Source: Poecilobothrus nobilitatus (taxonomy: Eukaryota > Arthropoda > Insecta > Diptera > Dolichopodidae). Taken from it: DNA of 64,000 nt. The first letter of the stretch is position 1. The number at the start of each line of letters is the position of its first letter. Below the pieces are notes generated by a model that was not told the origin of the DNA, did not search any database, and was given only the letters and a program-made list of their open reading frames with translations. Position numbers and translations under genes: made by a program. The stretch is from the NCBI GenBank assembly GCA_947095535.1, contig OX352772.1, forward strand, positions 214,454,222 to 214,518,221. The letters are read 5' to 3'. Below are positions 46,589 through 57,368 of the stretch, in pieces.

Positions 46589-46810
46589 ACGACAAAGGTG
46601 TTTGAACTTTTAAGGAATGTTGTTGGCGCGTGTGCATAGGAATGTTATTAAGCTTTATGGTTACGACAAAGGTGTTTGAACTTTTAAGGAATGTTGTTGG
46701 CGCGTGTGCATAGGAATGTTATTAAGCTTTATTGTCACGACAAAGGTGTTTGAACTTTTCAGGAATGTTGTTGGCGCGTGTGCATATAGAAAAGTTGTTT
46801 ATTGTGAATA
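46589..46810 (+). repeat. Polinton end with 74-bp tandem repeats
   Basis: ACGACAAAGGTGTTTGAAC recurs at 46589, 46663 and 46737, a period of 74 bases; two full units and a third that continues into the rest of the TIR. The right end has a related arrangement (ACGACAAAGATGTTTG read on the minus strand at about 59870) with partial units containing GCGCATAGAAATG. Confidence 0.85.
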
Positions 46811-49159
46811 ATTACATAATAGATTGAAATGTTTTTTTTTTTTTTTTGCATTATGTTAGTTTGAAAGCTTTTTTAACACAAAAATGCAGTTGTTATTTAT
46901 GGCTATGAGATAAATAAAATGCAGTTATTGACCTTGATATTGTTTATGAGATAAATAAAATGCAGGTATTGACCTCATATGAATGTATAAAATCGTGTGA
47001 AAAAAGTTGTATTTAATGATTAATTTTTTAAACAAAAAATGCAGGTGTTTGATATAAAATGATTTATTATATTAATTACTTTGTATTTTGTAAATTCACC
47101 TATTGGTAAATTTTCTGCTGGTTACTTTGTATAATGTGAACTAAATTTTTGTTATTGCACATAAGAGAAAAAAAGTTGTATTTATTGATTTATAAGTACT
47201 TGTTAATGTAGAACGAAAATTTAAGAACAAGTGCGGAAAAATGAAGTATAGTTTTTTTTTTTTTTTTGCATTATTAAAATGTTAGATTGAAAGCTTTTTA
47301 TACCCGTACGATAGGATCGGGTATAATAAAATTACTCCTCCGTTTGTAACACCTCGAAATAAGCGAGCTAGATATACCTTCAAAGGTATGGATCGGATCA
47401 GAAAAAAATTCTAAGACTTTTGAGCCATGTCCGTCCGTCAGCACGCGAACTCAAAAACTAAGAAAGCTAGAATCTTGAAATTTACACAAAATATTTTGGG
47501 AGTAATTTGTAGGTTCCCTATTTTTTTTGGTTGAGTTTGGACCAAGCCTTAGGGTAGCTCTCGAACACCTAACTTTTAGATCCCCACATTTTTTTTGCAA
47601 TAGAGCTATGAAATTTTAACTACTGATAGATCTCACAAAAATATTAATTTTATTTTTAATAACTTTTTTTTGTAGCCCCACCCGTTACGGAGCTACAGCT
47701 CCCCAAAAGTTCAAAAAAGTTCTATATTTAAATTGTTATAGCACAAGTTGTATAAGGTATATATTCATTTTGAAAACGCCAAACGATTACTACTTTTATT
47801 AGCTTTAAAATTATATATACAATAAATATATATTTGTGGCATACGGTGTCTTAATTTACCGTTATGCGAAACTAAAATTTTGCAAAATCCTTTAACCCTT
47901 CTATCTTCTGAACGAGTTAAGTTGGAAACTTGAAATTTCGACAGAAGTTAGATCTTTGAAAATAAGTATGAGTCATTTCAGAAATTTTTTTTGTATCATT
48001 CCCCGTTTAGGAGCTGTAAGGAGTCAAAAACTGAAAATTTCCTATTTTTAAACACCTGTAACTTGAACACCTGTTAAAATTTTTTTGAAGTAATACACAA
48101 AAATTAAAGCTTCAACATTATACTCTTATTTCTGTTAACAACTTTTTTTAATAATATAGGGTTACTTTATAATTGACGAAAGTGTTACTTGATTTTTTCA
48201 AATTTTCTAACAAATTTCTTTAACGAATTTTTTCCATTTTGTTTTACTCGATAATTTGAAATTGTTGAGGATACAATGCGTAGTACATAAAAATGCAAAT
48301 AAATAAACAACATAACGGTTGCTTGAAGAATTTTTATTTATATGATATTAATATATATAAATATACGTATATAATATCATGTTTATTTACATATCGTATA
48401 TGTCACTAGTGAATGAATGATAAGAGTATAGATGTATATTATATAGCGCCGTATTTACATACATATATGTATTTTATTGTACTAATAAGAAATTATTCTG
48501 TCAATGGATAATATAATATAATATTTAAAATTATATTTACTATTTTGTACTAAGTAAATTTAATATACATTTACCGCTTAGTATTAAATGGTACTATAGA
48601 ATATTTGAAAAAGTTTTGGATTGATAATCGTTATGTGAAAGGTTAGAATCTGCTTTCGAAGAATGTACATATAAACATATAGTTTGAATATATGTACAAC
48701 CCATAGTTCTAGAAATTATAAAATTCGTCCAAATTATTTTAAAATAATAAAATATTAAAAAAATAATATTGTGAGCAGAGTGACAGGCTGTTAACATACT
48801 AACGGTTCGTACGGGTATCTAAGAGTTGACAAAGGCAACTGTATTCTTCCTCGTTTTAATACAAAAATGCAGTTGTTATTTATGAGACAAATAACATGCA
48901 GGTATTGACCTTGATATGTATGTATAAAATCGTGAGAAAAAAAAAAGTTGTATTTAATGATTAATTTTTTTAAACAAAAAATGCAGGTGTTAGATATGAA
49001 ATTATTTATTCTATTAATTACTTTGTATTTTGTAATAGGAAAAAAATTCAGCTATTGGTAAATTTTCTGCTAGTTACTTTGTATAATGTCTACTAAATTT
49101 TTAGTTATTAGAACATTATAAAATGAAAGTATTGAATATATTATGTTAACTACTTTGTA
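46811..49159 (+). repeat. Polinton left terminal inverted repeat, interrupted
   Basis: The sequence up to 47298 and again from 48858 matches the reverse complement of 59276-59830: T-run plus GCATTAT, GAAAGCTTTTT, ACAAAAATGCAGTTGTTATTTA and GTTGTATTTAATGATT blocks recur in the same order. The family A repeat at 47299-48857 sits in the middle. The left arm also shows a partial direct repeat of the ATGCAG-TATTGACC segment on both sides of that insertion. Confidence 0.82.
47299..48857 (+). mobile_element. Hairpin-ended repeat family A, copy 3
   Basis: Full unit, collinear with 5537-7120, from TATACCCGTACGATAGG to TTCTTCCTCGTTTT. Comparison with the right Polinton TIR, which lacks it, shows insertion into a T-run (GAAAGCTTTTT|AACACAAAAATG). 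This confirms the unit's ends and its T-rich target preference. No ORF. Confidence 0.88.
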
Positions 49160-49352
49160 TTTTTTTTTTATTTATTTATTAAAGAATTGAGATAGACAGT
49201 AAAACTGGTATAAATCTCTTCTATAATCTAACTTAAAACTAATTTAATATTTAAAATTATAATAAATATTAATAAAATTTAATACACAGGTTAAAATTTT
49301 AGATACATTTCATTTTTTTTTTTTTTTTTTTTTTTGCTTTTTTATATATTTT

Positions 49353-52197
49353 TCAATTATTTAATTGGGGTAGTACAGCTTTCAAACGTTTGTTGAATAA
49401 CCTTATGTTGGGAGCATATTTTATATAGGCAGGAAGACTATTGAAGCTTTTTATGCCATTAAACATAATATCTCTTTTACCTCTTTCAGTTCTGGGTGCT
49501 TCTAATCGATAATGTTCCGCACTTCGTGTGAAGTAGCTATGAATTGAAGCATTTGTTTGTATTTTCAAATTGCTTTTGGTTAAATTATTTGATAGTTTAT
49601 AAATCAACTTGCAGTTTTCCAAAAATATTTTTTGTTCAACGGTAGGTAAATTTCGATCAGAATACAATGATGTAGTTGGAGAATCATATGGAAGTCTGTA
49701 TAAGATTTTAATAGCTCTGTTGATAATAGCGCTAACTGAACTAATAACGTATTTGCAACTTTGACTCCAAACTGGAATTAAATACCTTATTTTAGACTGA
49801 ATGTGGGCGTAGAAGACCAATTTAGCTATATCCTCACTTAGTTTAGGACACCTTCCAATTGCACCAGTTAATGATAAAACGGCTTTTTTTAAATTATCTA
49901 TATGAATTTTCCAAGAAAGATCTTCATCAATAAGTAAACCTAGATATTTCGACGATTTTACTCTTTGTATTTGTTGATTATTAATATTGATTGATAGATT
50001 AATGTTTTCTTTATTTTTTTGTTTAAATATGATGAATTCAGTTTTAGAGATGTTAATTGTTAATCTCTTATGATTTAGCCACTCACTAACTTTGTATAAA
50101 TCATTATTAATATTTTCTTCCAGTTGGTTCTTGTTTTTACCTTTGTACAGAATAATTGTATCATCTGCAAACATTGAATAATGTCCACTTAGCCCAATTT
50201 TGTTGAAGCTATTCACATAAGCTACATAAAGAATAGGTCCTAGAACTGTGCCTTGTGGAACTCCAATTTGTAGACTTGCTTCTTCACTAATATGGTCTTT
50301 TATTCTGGTTTTGATTTTTCGAAAATTTAAATACGATTTAAATAGATTGGCTGCAACTCCTCTTATACCCATATTGAAAAGGCTATTTATTAATATATCA
50401 TGATTTACGGTGTCAAAAGCTTTTTTTAGATCTAAAAGAATAGCGGCTGCGTAGTTATTTTTATCTAACGCCATATTTATGAAATTAACAACTTCAAGCG
50501 CAGCGGATTCTGTGCTGCTTCCGTTTAAAAAACCAAATTGATAGTCATCAATTAGATTTGAATTTGTGAAGAATGCAATTAAACGACGTTTAATAACCTT
50601 TTCAATAATCTTAGATAGACAATTTGTCAAAGATATTGGTCTATAATTGTTAACATCTGTCCTTTTTCCTGATTTAAAAATTGGAGTGATAATACAATCT
50701 TTGGCCTTATTTGGAAAAACACCAGTCGATAAAATTTCATTTATTATATCAGAAAGCTTGTTTGATATTATGTGTCTAATTGATTTGATATGTTTTATTG
50801 AGATGCCATCTGGTCCAGGAGATGAGTTAGTTTTAAACGAGTTTATAATTTGTGTTATTTCATTACTATCTGTTGGAATAAAATAAATTGAGTTCTGATT
50901 TATGTGATCCTGTGTATTTATTACATTATTTGTAAGGTTGTTGAAGTTTTTACTAACTTGCTTTCGACGGTAGCAAAATGATCATTTAGAATATTAGCTG
51001 CTTCTAAGTCAGAAGTAGTGATTTCTCCGGTGTTCTTTGTTACGTGTATTGCCGCACTCTCTTTAGAAATGTTCGAACTTAAGTGCTTATTAATCATTTT
51101 CCACAGCTGTTGAGAGTTGCAACTTTCACTTATTTGGTTGTTGAAGTAGTTATCCTTTGCTTCTTTTATTAATTTTTGAATATAGTTTTTAATTTTTTTA
51201 TATCTATTTTGCAAATCATAGTTGTTTTTTTGTTTACGAATTTTAGCATAAAGTTTATTTCGTATTTTGATTAAATTAAGTATAAACGGAGTAATCCAAT
51301 GGTTTTGTTTCCGTCTTCTGACTATTCTTGTTGAAGAAGCTAATGCTTTACTTACATTTATACATTCCGTAATTTCATCATAAGAGTTACACATTGGATT
51401 TTTTGCGCAACTAAGTTTTGGAAAGCATTCCAGTTAGCTTTTTCTATAGTTACTCTTGTCATTTGTTCGAGTATGATATCGCATTTTTCAATATTTATCT
51501 CCAAAACTTTGTGGTCACTAATAGGATTATCCGACAATTTGATTGTTGCATTAAAAGTTTTAAAATTGGCAATAACGTGATCAAGGATGCTTCCATGATT
51601 ACAATCAGATTGGCAACTGCAATTTACGGCTTGCCGAGTTATTCCGTTGATAGTGGTATCATTTATTATGTTAAAGTTGTATGATTCAACTATATTAATA
51701 TAAGTAATAGTGTTTTCATTATTTGAAAGCAAGTCTATGTTGGTATCACCTACTATGATACAGTTTTTACTGAAAGTCTTTAAGAGAATACCCACTGAAT
51801 CGATGTAATGGTTTTTATCAATACCAGGAGCATTATACATTGTAATAATTTTAATGTTGGGTTTACAATTGAGTAGTTGAATTCCAATAGGATTAAATTT
51901 CTCATTTACAGAATTGGGTAATGCAAGAGAAGTAAATGCTAATTTGTTTTTTATATAAATTGCTGTTCCACCGCCCCTGTTATTTTCTCTGCAGTGATGG
52001 ATGGATGAAAATTCAGGAATCTGCATAAATGGGATTTCGGATGAATAAATCCATGTTTCATTTAATATAACAATATCTGGAGAATGTGACTTAATTAATA
52101 GAGTTAGATCATCAATTTTATTCTTCATACTTCTAATATTAACATACAAAATATTTATTGAATTATTTTTATTGACAATATTTATAGAACTCATCAT
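49353..52197 (-). pseudogene. LINE ORF2: endonuclease and reverse transcriptase
   Basis: ORF2 begins ATGATGAGT at 52197, overlapping the ORF1 stop TGA, which suggests coupled re-initiation. Endonuclease motifs: ILYVNIRSMKNK, DIVILNETW (Glu), NCIIVGDTNIDLL (Asp/Asn) and NPISDHKVLEIN (His). RT motifs: SSPGPDGISIKH, NNYRPISLTNCLSK, LLDLKKAFDTVNHD (Asp), IGVPQGTVLGPIL, MFADDTIILY (Asp-Asp), KSSKYLGLLID, then the thumb to a TAA at 49353. Frameshifts: one A missing from an A-run near 51402, which breaks the endonuclease-to-linker frame, and another slip near 50965. The RT itself is open from about 50965 to the end without an ATG. All catalytic residues are intact. Confidence 0.92.
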
Positions 52198-54458
52198 TTT
52201 GATATGGGTGTCATATATTTATTCCAACTTTCTCTAACTTTTTGAATGTAGTCTCTATAGTTATTATCAATATGTCTTCTGTATGAAGTTAAATCTTTAT
52301 TGACGTCTTCTTTGGAAATTCCTATTCTTTCATGGTAAGTGAAATATATTTGACATAGTTCCTTGTAATTTGTTGGTAGTCCATCTTGATTTATTAAGAC
52401 CTTTAAATTAGTTTGTGTAATTCCAGCATAACATATATCAGTATGATCATAAAAGTATGAAAGGAAGAGCCTGACATTATTGTAAATTCTGAAATCCCTT
52501 AGCCGCGAAAGCACATATATACTGTCACCTTCCTCTACTGCTTTGCGTGTTAATTTTACTATTGGTGGTTCCAGTGTGACAAAGTGGTCTTTCTTTAAAA
52601 ATTCAGGTTTTGTTTGAGGATTAAGCGTTTCACCTTTGATCCAATTCGAATAATTAGGAATTGGAATGTCATTAATAGGATTTATATCATTGATATTATT
52701 AGTATTTTCATTTTTAATATTATTATTTCCATTATTTGTTATAATATTAACATTATTGATCTTATTTTTTGTGTTTATAATGTTTTTCTTATTACCCCAT
52801 AGTTTAGATAGATATTTATTAAACACATTGTGATTCATTTTATTTAAAGAATTTTTTTTAGAAGCAGTTTCTTTTGTTATTACTTTTTTATTATAATTTG
52901 CTGATGAAGCAGTTACATTTTTTGAATATTTATTTTTATCAGGTGGTTTATTTATTGTTATTTGGTTAGTTGAATTAGTTGATTTTGAGGTTAATGCTTT
53001 TTCCGTTTGTTCATTCAAATTAGTACAACTGCAGTTTTCTGAATATTCAGGGGAAGTATTTGTTGAAGTTTCACTTAAATTCATCGAATTATTTTTAACT
53101 AATTCGTCAGCATTTGACTGTAATTGCTAATAACCAATTTTCTTTTTTATTATGCTTAATTTATTTAGATAAACTGGGCAGTTTTTACTGAAAGTGTCGT
53201 GGTCATTATCTAAATTTAGTTTCAGCCTCTTATTAGCTTCAATGCAATTAATACATTTAACTACTTTCTTCTCTTTGCACTCACTGTTGGTATGTTTCTG
53301 AAGACAATTTGAACAAGCTTCATCATTTTTACACTCAGCCGCTTTATGGTTGAACCCTTTACATTTAAAGCATCTAAGCACTCTTAAGGCATCAAACACT
53401 TTGCAGCGTTCCCAACCAATTGATACTTTTTCATTTACAATTGCTTTTGGAAAAGACTCCTTATCAATTTCAATAATGGCATTATATTTTATATCATTAT
53501 ATTTATTTACCTCGTACATTTTTATTAATTTAATTTCACTCACTTCTAAGTGTTGATTTTGATCTTTTAGTTTATTTATCAATTCATCACCCGAATACTT
53601 TGAGGTCATATGTACAATTTCAATTCTTGGTTTTAGTTCAGTAGGAATTTTGACTTGATACTTCTCCTCTAATTTACTTTCTATTGCAGATTTGATTTTA
53701 TTTCTTTCCTGTACATTCTCCGTTTCCACGATAATTATTCCATTTTTTCTATTTTCAATATTATTAATTTTAAAGTTTTTTGGGTCTACCTTCTTATTTA
53801 ATTCCATTCGTGTTATATTACACTTTTGTTTAGTTAACGGTTTAATAACTAAAGGTACTTTTTTTTTAATTACTGGAAAATTATTTTTGCTTACACTTGC
53901 ATTTTGTTTTACAATATCTGAATAAAAAATATTCTGACCTACATTTCGTTCGCTTTCATTTTCATTAAAGTTTTTTAAACGTTCACAAAGTTCATCGTTT
54001 TCTAATACCGTATTATGAATAGTCGTATTAAGTTTTTCACTTTCCGTTTGAAATAATTCTGTAATTTTCAAAAATTTTTCAAATTCTTTTTGTTGAACTT
54101 TTTTTATACTTTCTAACCGTTCAGTATATCTTTCTTCAATAGCTTTTAAAAGCTGCATTGTTTCTGATTAATTTTTTTTTATCGCATTATCAAATTCCTG
54201 TTTATATTCACACAAATAATCACTGTTTTTTTTAACCGCACAACTAATATTTTGAAGAACCATATCTACAGTTTGTATGTATTGAATACAATCATCACAT
54301 ACAAATTTAATGTTCAAATTTGAGTTTAATATATTGCTTGCTGCCTGGTCAAGCCCCGAGCACTTGGAGGCATTGTGGAAAATCTTTCCACACACTCCGA
54401 CGCACCGAATTCCGGTTTCACCTCTTATTTTCGTCCGGCATTTATAACAGTCAGCCAT
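52194..54458 (-). pseudogene. LINE ORF1: PHD-like finger, CCHC knuckles, C-terminal module
   Basis: One frame from ATG 54458 to TGA 52194, about 755 codons, interrupted by two in-frame stops: TAA at 54168 and TAG at 53127. The N-terminus (residues 1-60) is a Cys/His finger of PHD type (CYKCRTKIRG, CVGVCGKIFH, CDDCI). A coiled-coil-like, Lys/Glu-rich part follows, then an RNA-binding-like region and Cys knuckles CFKCKGFNHKAAEC and CSNCLQKHTNSEC, with a further CINC. After the TAG come an Asn/Ser-rich linker and a conserved C-terminal module (NWIKGETLNP, RIYNNVRLFLSYFY, DICYAGIT). ORF1 proteins bind LINE RNA. The TAG is followed by CAA TTA, a known leaky-stop context. Confidence 0.85.
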
Positions 54459-54588
54459 ACCGTTTAGTTGTATGACTAACTGCTTGAGAACTAAAAAATA
54501 AAATTTCTTTTTAAGTTTTTTATCAACCGCGAGTCAAAAACACGTCCGATCGCGATGAAAGTTTAATTCTTTATCGACAAGATGGAAA

Positions 54589-56380
54589 ATGGAATTTCAA
54601 CTAAAACAGCTGCCAGAGAATGCAGAGCCAGTAGCCTGGATAAAGGTGGCTATAAATGAAGTAATAACATATGGCACCAAACACATTTTACCCGCAGATA
54701 AAGTGGGTATAACCTTTTATGGAAAAAGTTTTGAAGAGCGTTGTTCTGGTTGGATAAATTTCAGAGACGCTGCTGAAGTTAAATTTGAGGATATTTGGGA
54801 AATGATAAGTAAAATTTTCCAAAGTAATTCCGAAGGTAAGTGCATTAAACATAAATATATATTTGTAGTAGCTATATTTAGGTATATTATAATATACAGG
54901 ATTGAGTACTGATACTTTTTGCCTGGGGATAACTACTGTGCGATTACCTCAAGATAGTGGGAAAAATGGTAGGAATTATAATTCGGAGAAATGCGCAAAA
55001 CGTAAAGGCATCATCACAATTAGAAACAAGGATAACCTGTGCCTTCCACGAACACTTATAATTGCTAAGGCCCATATAGAAAAAGATTCAGAATATACTA
55101 AGATCAAGAAAAACACCGGTAAATTACAATCAAAAATTACCACAGATCTCATCAACAACGCTGGAGTAGATATACCAGAAAACGGGTGTGCGATACCAGA
55201 GCTTCAACAGTTTCAGCGATATTTAAAATATAAAATTGTCGTTTACCAATATGGAAGTAAAGGTAGAGATGTTTTATTTGAAGGAAGTGATGATGGCAAA
55301 AGATTGAACCTGCTATATCATGAACGTCATTACAACGTTGTGACATCATTAACAGCTGCATTCTGTTCATATTATTGTGAAATATGTCACATACCGTACA
55401 ACAGCAAAAACAATCACAGATACTTTGGTACATGCCCACAGTGTCAACAATCTCCGGCATGTGCAAAAGATCAAAAAATATTTTATGTGAGGGTTCTAAT
55501 CGTTATTTTAGAGGGCAACAATGCCTCACTAATCACAAAGCTTCGGGATCTTCAAGAAAAAGTGTTTGCTTCGGTGATTAGATGTACCGAGTGTTTAAAA
55601 ACACATTTACGAAATAGAAGACATTTTTGTGGAGAATACCAAGGCCAAGAGCATCTATATTACATACATCCAGATGTACGGCAAGCAAAAACAGGAGATA
55701 TATTATATATATTTTACGATTTGGAAAGTCGACAATAACAAATTGTACAGGAAAAAAATTAAATGAAGAATCTATAGGAGAAATTAAACAATATGAAGCT
55801 AATCTATGTATATTTCAACAACGATGCGATTTATGTTTATATGAGGAAAATCTTTTCTTTTGTCAAAAATGTAAATTTCGTACTACGATTAAAAACAAAA
55901 ATGTAATAAGCGATTTCTTAGCTTATATTTTAACACAAAGAAAAATATTTAAAAATATAATCGTACTAGCACATAACGGTCAAGCGTACGATCACCAATT
56001 CATATTGAACGATATTTTGGAAAATACGTCGTTGAAGTCAGAACTTATAATGCGGGGTACAAAAATAATTTTGATGATATTAGAAAATATTAAGTTTTTA
56101 AATTCATTAAATTATTTTCCAATGGCAATTTACCACCAGTATCAAAAAAGGGATATTTTCCGCATTCTTTTAATACAACTGAAAATGAAAATTATATTGG
56201 ACCCCTCCCGCCTGTTGAATATTCCAAACCAAATACAATGAAGGTAGAAGAATGTTCTACTTTTCTTAAATGGTATGAAGAACACAAAAATGAGCAGTTT
56301 GATATGCAACGCGATATAGTTGAATACTGCACTAGCGATGTAAACATTTCATGTAAACATCAACAATGTTACATAGAAGT
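54589..56380 (+). pseudogene. Polinton DNA polymerase B, N-terminal and exonuclease part, with intron
   Basis: Protein-primed type B DNA polymerase of Polintons, N-terminal portion. The first exon-like frame (54589-54835) ends at a GTAAGT donor. A 64-base gap ends in ATATACAG at 54899, and the frame continues in phase (54900-55738). Cys pairs YCEICHIPY and CPQC follow, and CARKD-type residues. Exonuclease motif I reads IFYDLESRQ (about 55712), where the frame stops. Motif II, VLAHNGQAYDHQFI, is at 55965 in another frame, and motif III, DIVEYCTSDVNI, is at 56315. The polymerase palm (DxxSLYP, DTDS) is absent. Frameshifts near 55730 and 56090. Confidence 0.85.
54836..54899 (+). other. Probable 64-base spliceosomal intron in Polinton polB
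   Basis: It begins GTAAGT and ends TATACAG, AT-rich, with in-frame stops on reading through. The bases on both sides belong to one phase (a split Gly codon, GAAG|GATTG), and the coding similarity resumes without loss. The length is typical of small insect introns. Confidence 0.75.
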
Positions 56381-56700
56381 CATCTTGACTATCCATCTTT
56401 GTTAACTTCTGCTAAAACATAAAATGTGGAACTATTTATATGTTGTCCATTCAGGTGTTGATGAAGTTCTTAGTTTTGGACTCCTTAGTAAAGATTTTAG
56501 TTTTCACTTTTTTGTTTCGGGAAACTATGAAAGTATAGTTGAGGAAATTGAAATACCGATCTTAGTGTCTTCTTTTTTCAGGTACAGCAAGGTACAGCAA
56601 CGGTAATTACATCACCACTTGGTGTTTCAAACAATCGATAATCAGAGCTTAGAGATGGTCTTTCTACTAATTTTTCATCTTTCAACATTTCAGTTTGAGC
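56381..56700. other. Polinton deletion junction region
   Basis: Shortly after exonuclease motif III the plus-strand polB signal ends. From about 56600 the sequence makes sense only on the minus strand. The intervening open frame (56424-56606) lacks recognisable motifs. The polymerase palm and thumb, capsid and protease genes expected here are absent, so a large internal deletion must have occurred in or near this stretch. Confidence 0.6.
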
Positions 56701-57118
56701 TAATTTTTAAATTAATTTTCATCATCCAAATCGTAATGTGTTAAATCGATATCCATATTTGAATATTCTTTTTTAGGGTCATATTCAAACACATCATCTG
56801 TAACTAATGGTAAAAAATCGGTCTGTGCTGATGTTGATTTGTATTTAAGTAATTCAGTTTCTGTATATACATTTCGTTTAGAAAAGAATTTTGTTTGAGT
56901 CCTTTATCAAATGTAAGATTATTAGCCTTTTCTGGTAATCTTTTTGTGTGTCTTTTGTTAATTCCATATTTGAGAAGGTTTTAATGATATAAATACCATT
57001 TTTGCAATGGTTTTAATTTTTTATTATATAAAACTTTTTTCATTTTTTGATCAAATAAATCTAAGTTTTTATCATCTTGAAATGATTTGCTAAATTTTAA
57101 AAATATTTCTGGTGACAT
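56700..57118 (-). pseudogene. Polinton minor protein remnant, unidentified
   Basis: The minus strand has a start MSPEIFLKFSKSFQDDKN at 57118, ending LKPLQKWYLYH at 56981. In shifted frames it continues as LPEKANNLTFDKGLKQNSF, ELLKYKSTSAQTDFLPLVTD and DIDLTHYDLDDEN to about 56715. It is a small charged protein in the virion-gene cluster next to the ATPase. I do not recognise it as capsid or protease; a minor virion protein is a guess from position. Confidence 0.45.
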
Positions 57119-57135
57119 AACAATCATTCGCTGCA

Positions 57136-57368
57136 TTATATCTTACTGAGAAGTTTTCCTATTACACCAGATAATATAGTACCAATTAATGTAGGTAAAA
57201 ATCCTCCATATTGAATTAATATTTTTCGTTTAGCTTTTATACTTTTCTTAGCACAGGCTAGAAATCTTAATTGTTTTTTATGTTTTTTTAGTTTTGCTTT
57301 TTGTGCTGGTGATATATTATTATTTCCATTTAATATATTGATTGCAATTTCAGCAATAGTTTCTTTTA
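57136..57368 (-). CDS. Small basic PX-like Polinton protein
   Basis: A minus-strand frame of about 75 codons, open upstream to a stop near 57373 and without an ATG at its start. It has a Lys-rich first half (ISPAQKAKLKKHKKQL, KKSIKAKRK) followed by IQYGGFLPTLIGTILSGVIG, a glycine-rich hydrophobic end. This basic-then-GGFLP-hydrophobic pattern resembles the small PX-type (adenovirus pX/pVI-like) proteins of Polintons and related adinto-type elements; that link is from memory. It starts where the ATPase ends, the two frames overlapping by a few bases, as in compact viral gene clusters. Confidence 0.5.

Larger units (their letters stand above)
49160..54550 (-). mobile_element. Nearly full-length LINE nested in the Polinton
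   Basis: A minus-strand non-LTR retrotransposon of about 5.4 kb. The poly-A (plus-strand T-run) is at about 49160-49169, the 3' untranslated region to 49352, ORF2 49353-52197, ORF1 52194-54458, and the 5' leader begins near 54550 with CGCGATCGGACGTGTTTTTG. ORF1 has a PHD-like finger and CCHC knuckles; ORF2 has endonuclease and RT and no RNase H. This fits the CR1/Jockey group. Two single-base frameshifts in ORF2 and two in-frame stops in ORF1 are the only obvious lesions, so it is the youngest LINE in the window. Confidence 0.9.

Noticed and set aside
48594..48797. 67-codon minus-strand frame inside a family A repeat
   Set aside because: The repeat has no conserved coding capacity; the equivalent region of copy 1 (6840-7110) is not open in the same way.
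56424..56606. 60-codon plus-strand frame at the Polinton deletion junction
   Set aside because: No Polinton motif and no start context; it probably arises from the junction and antisense sequence.
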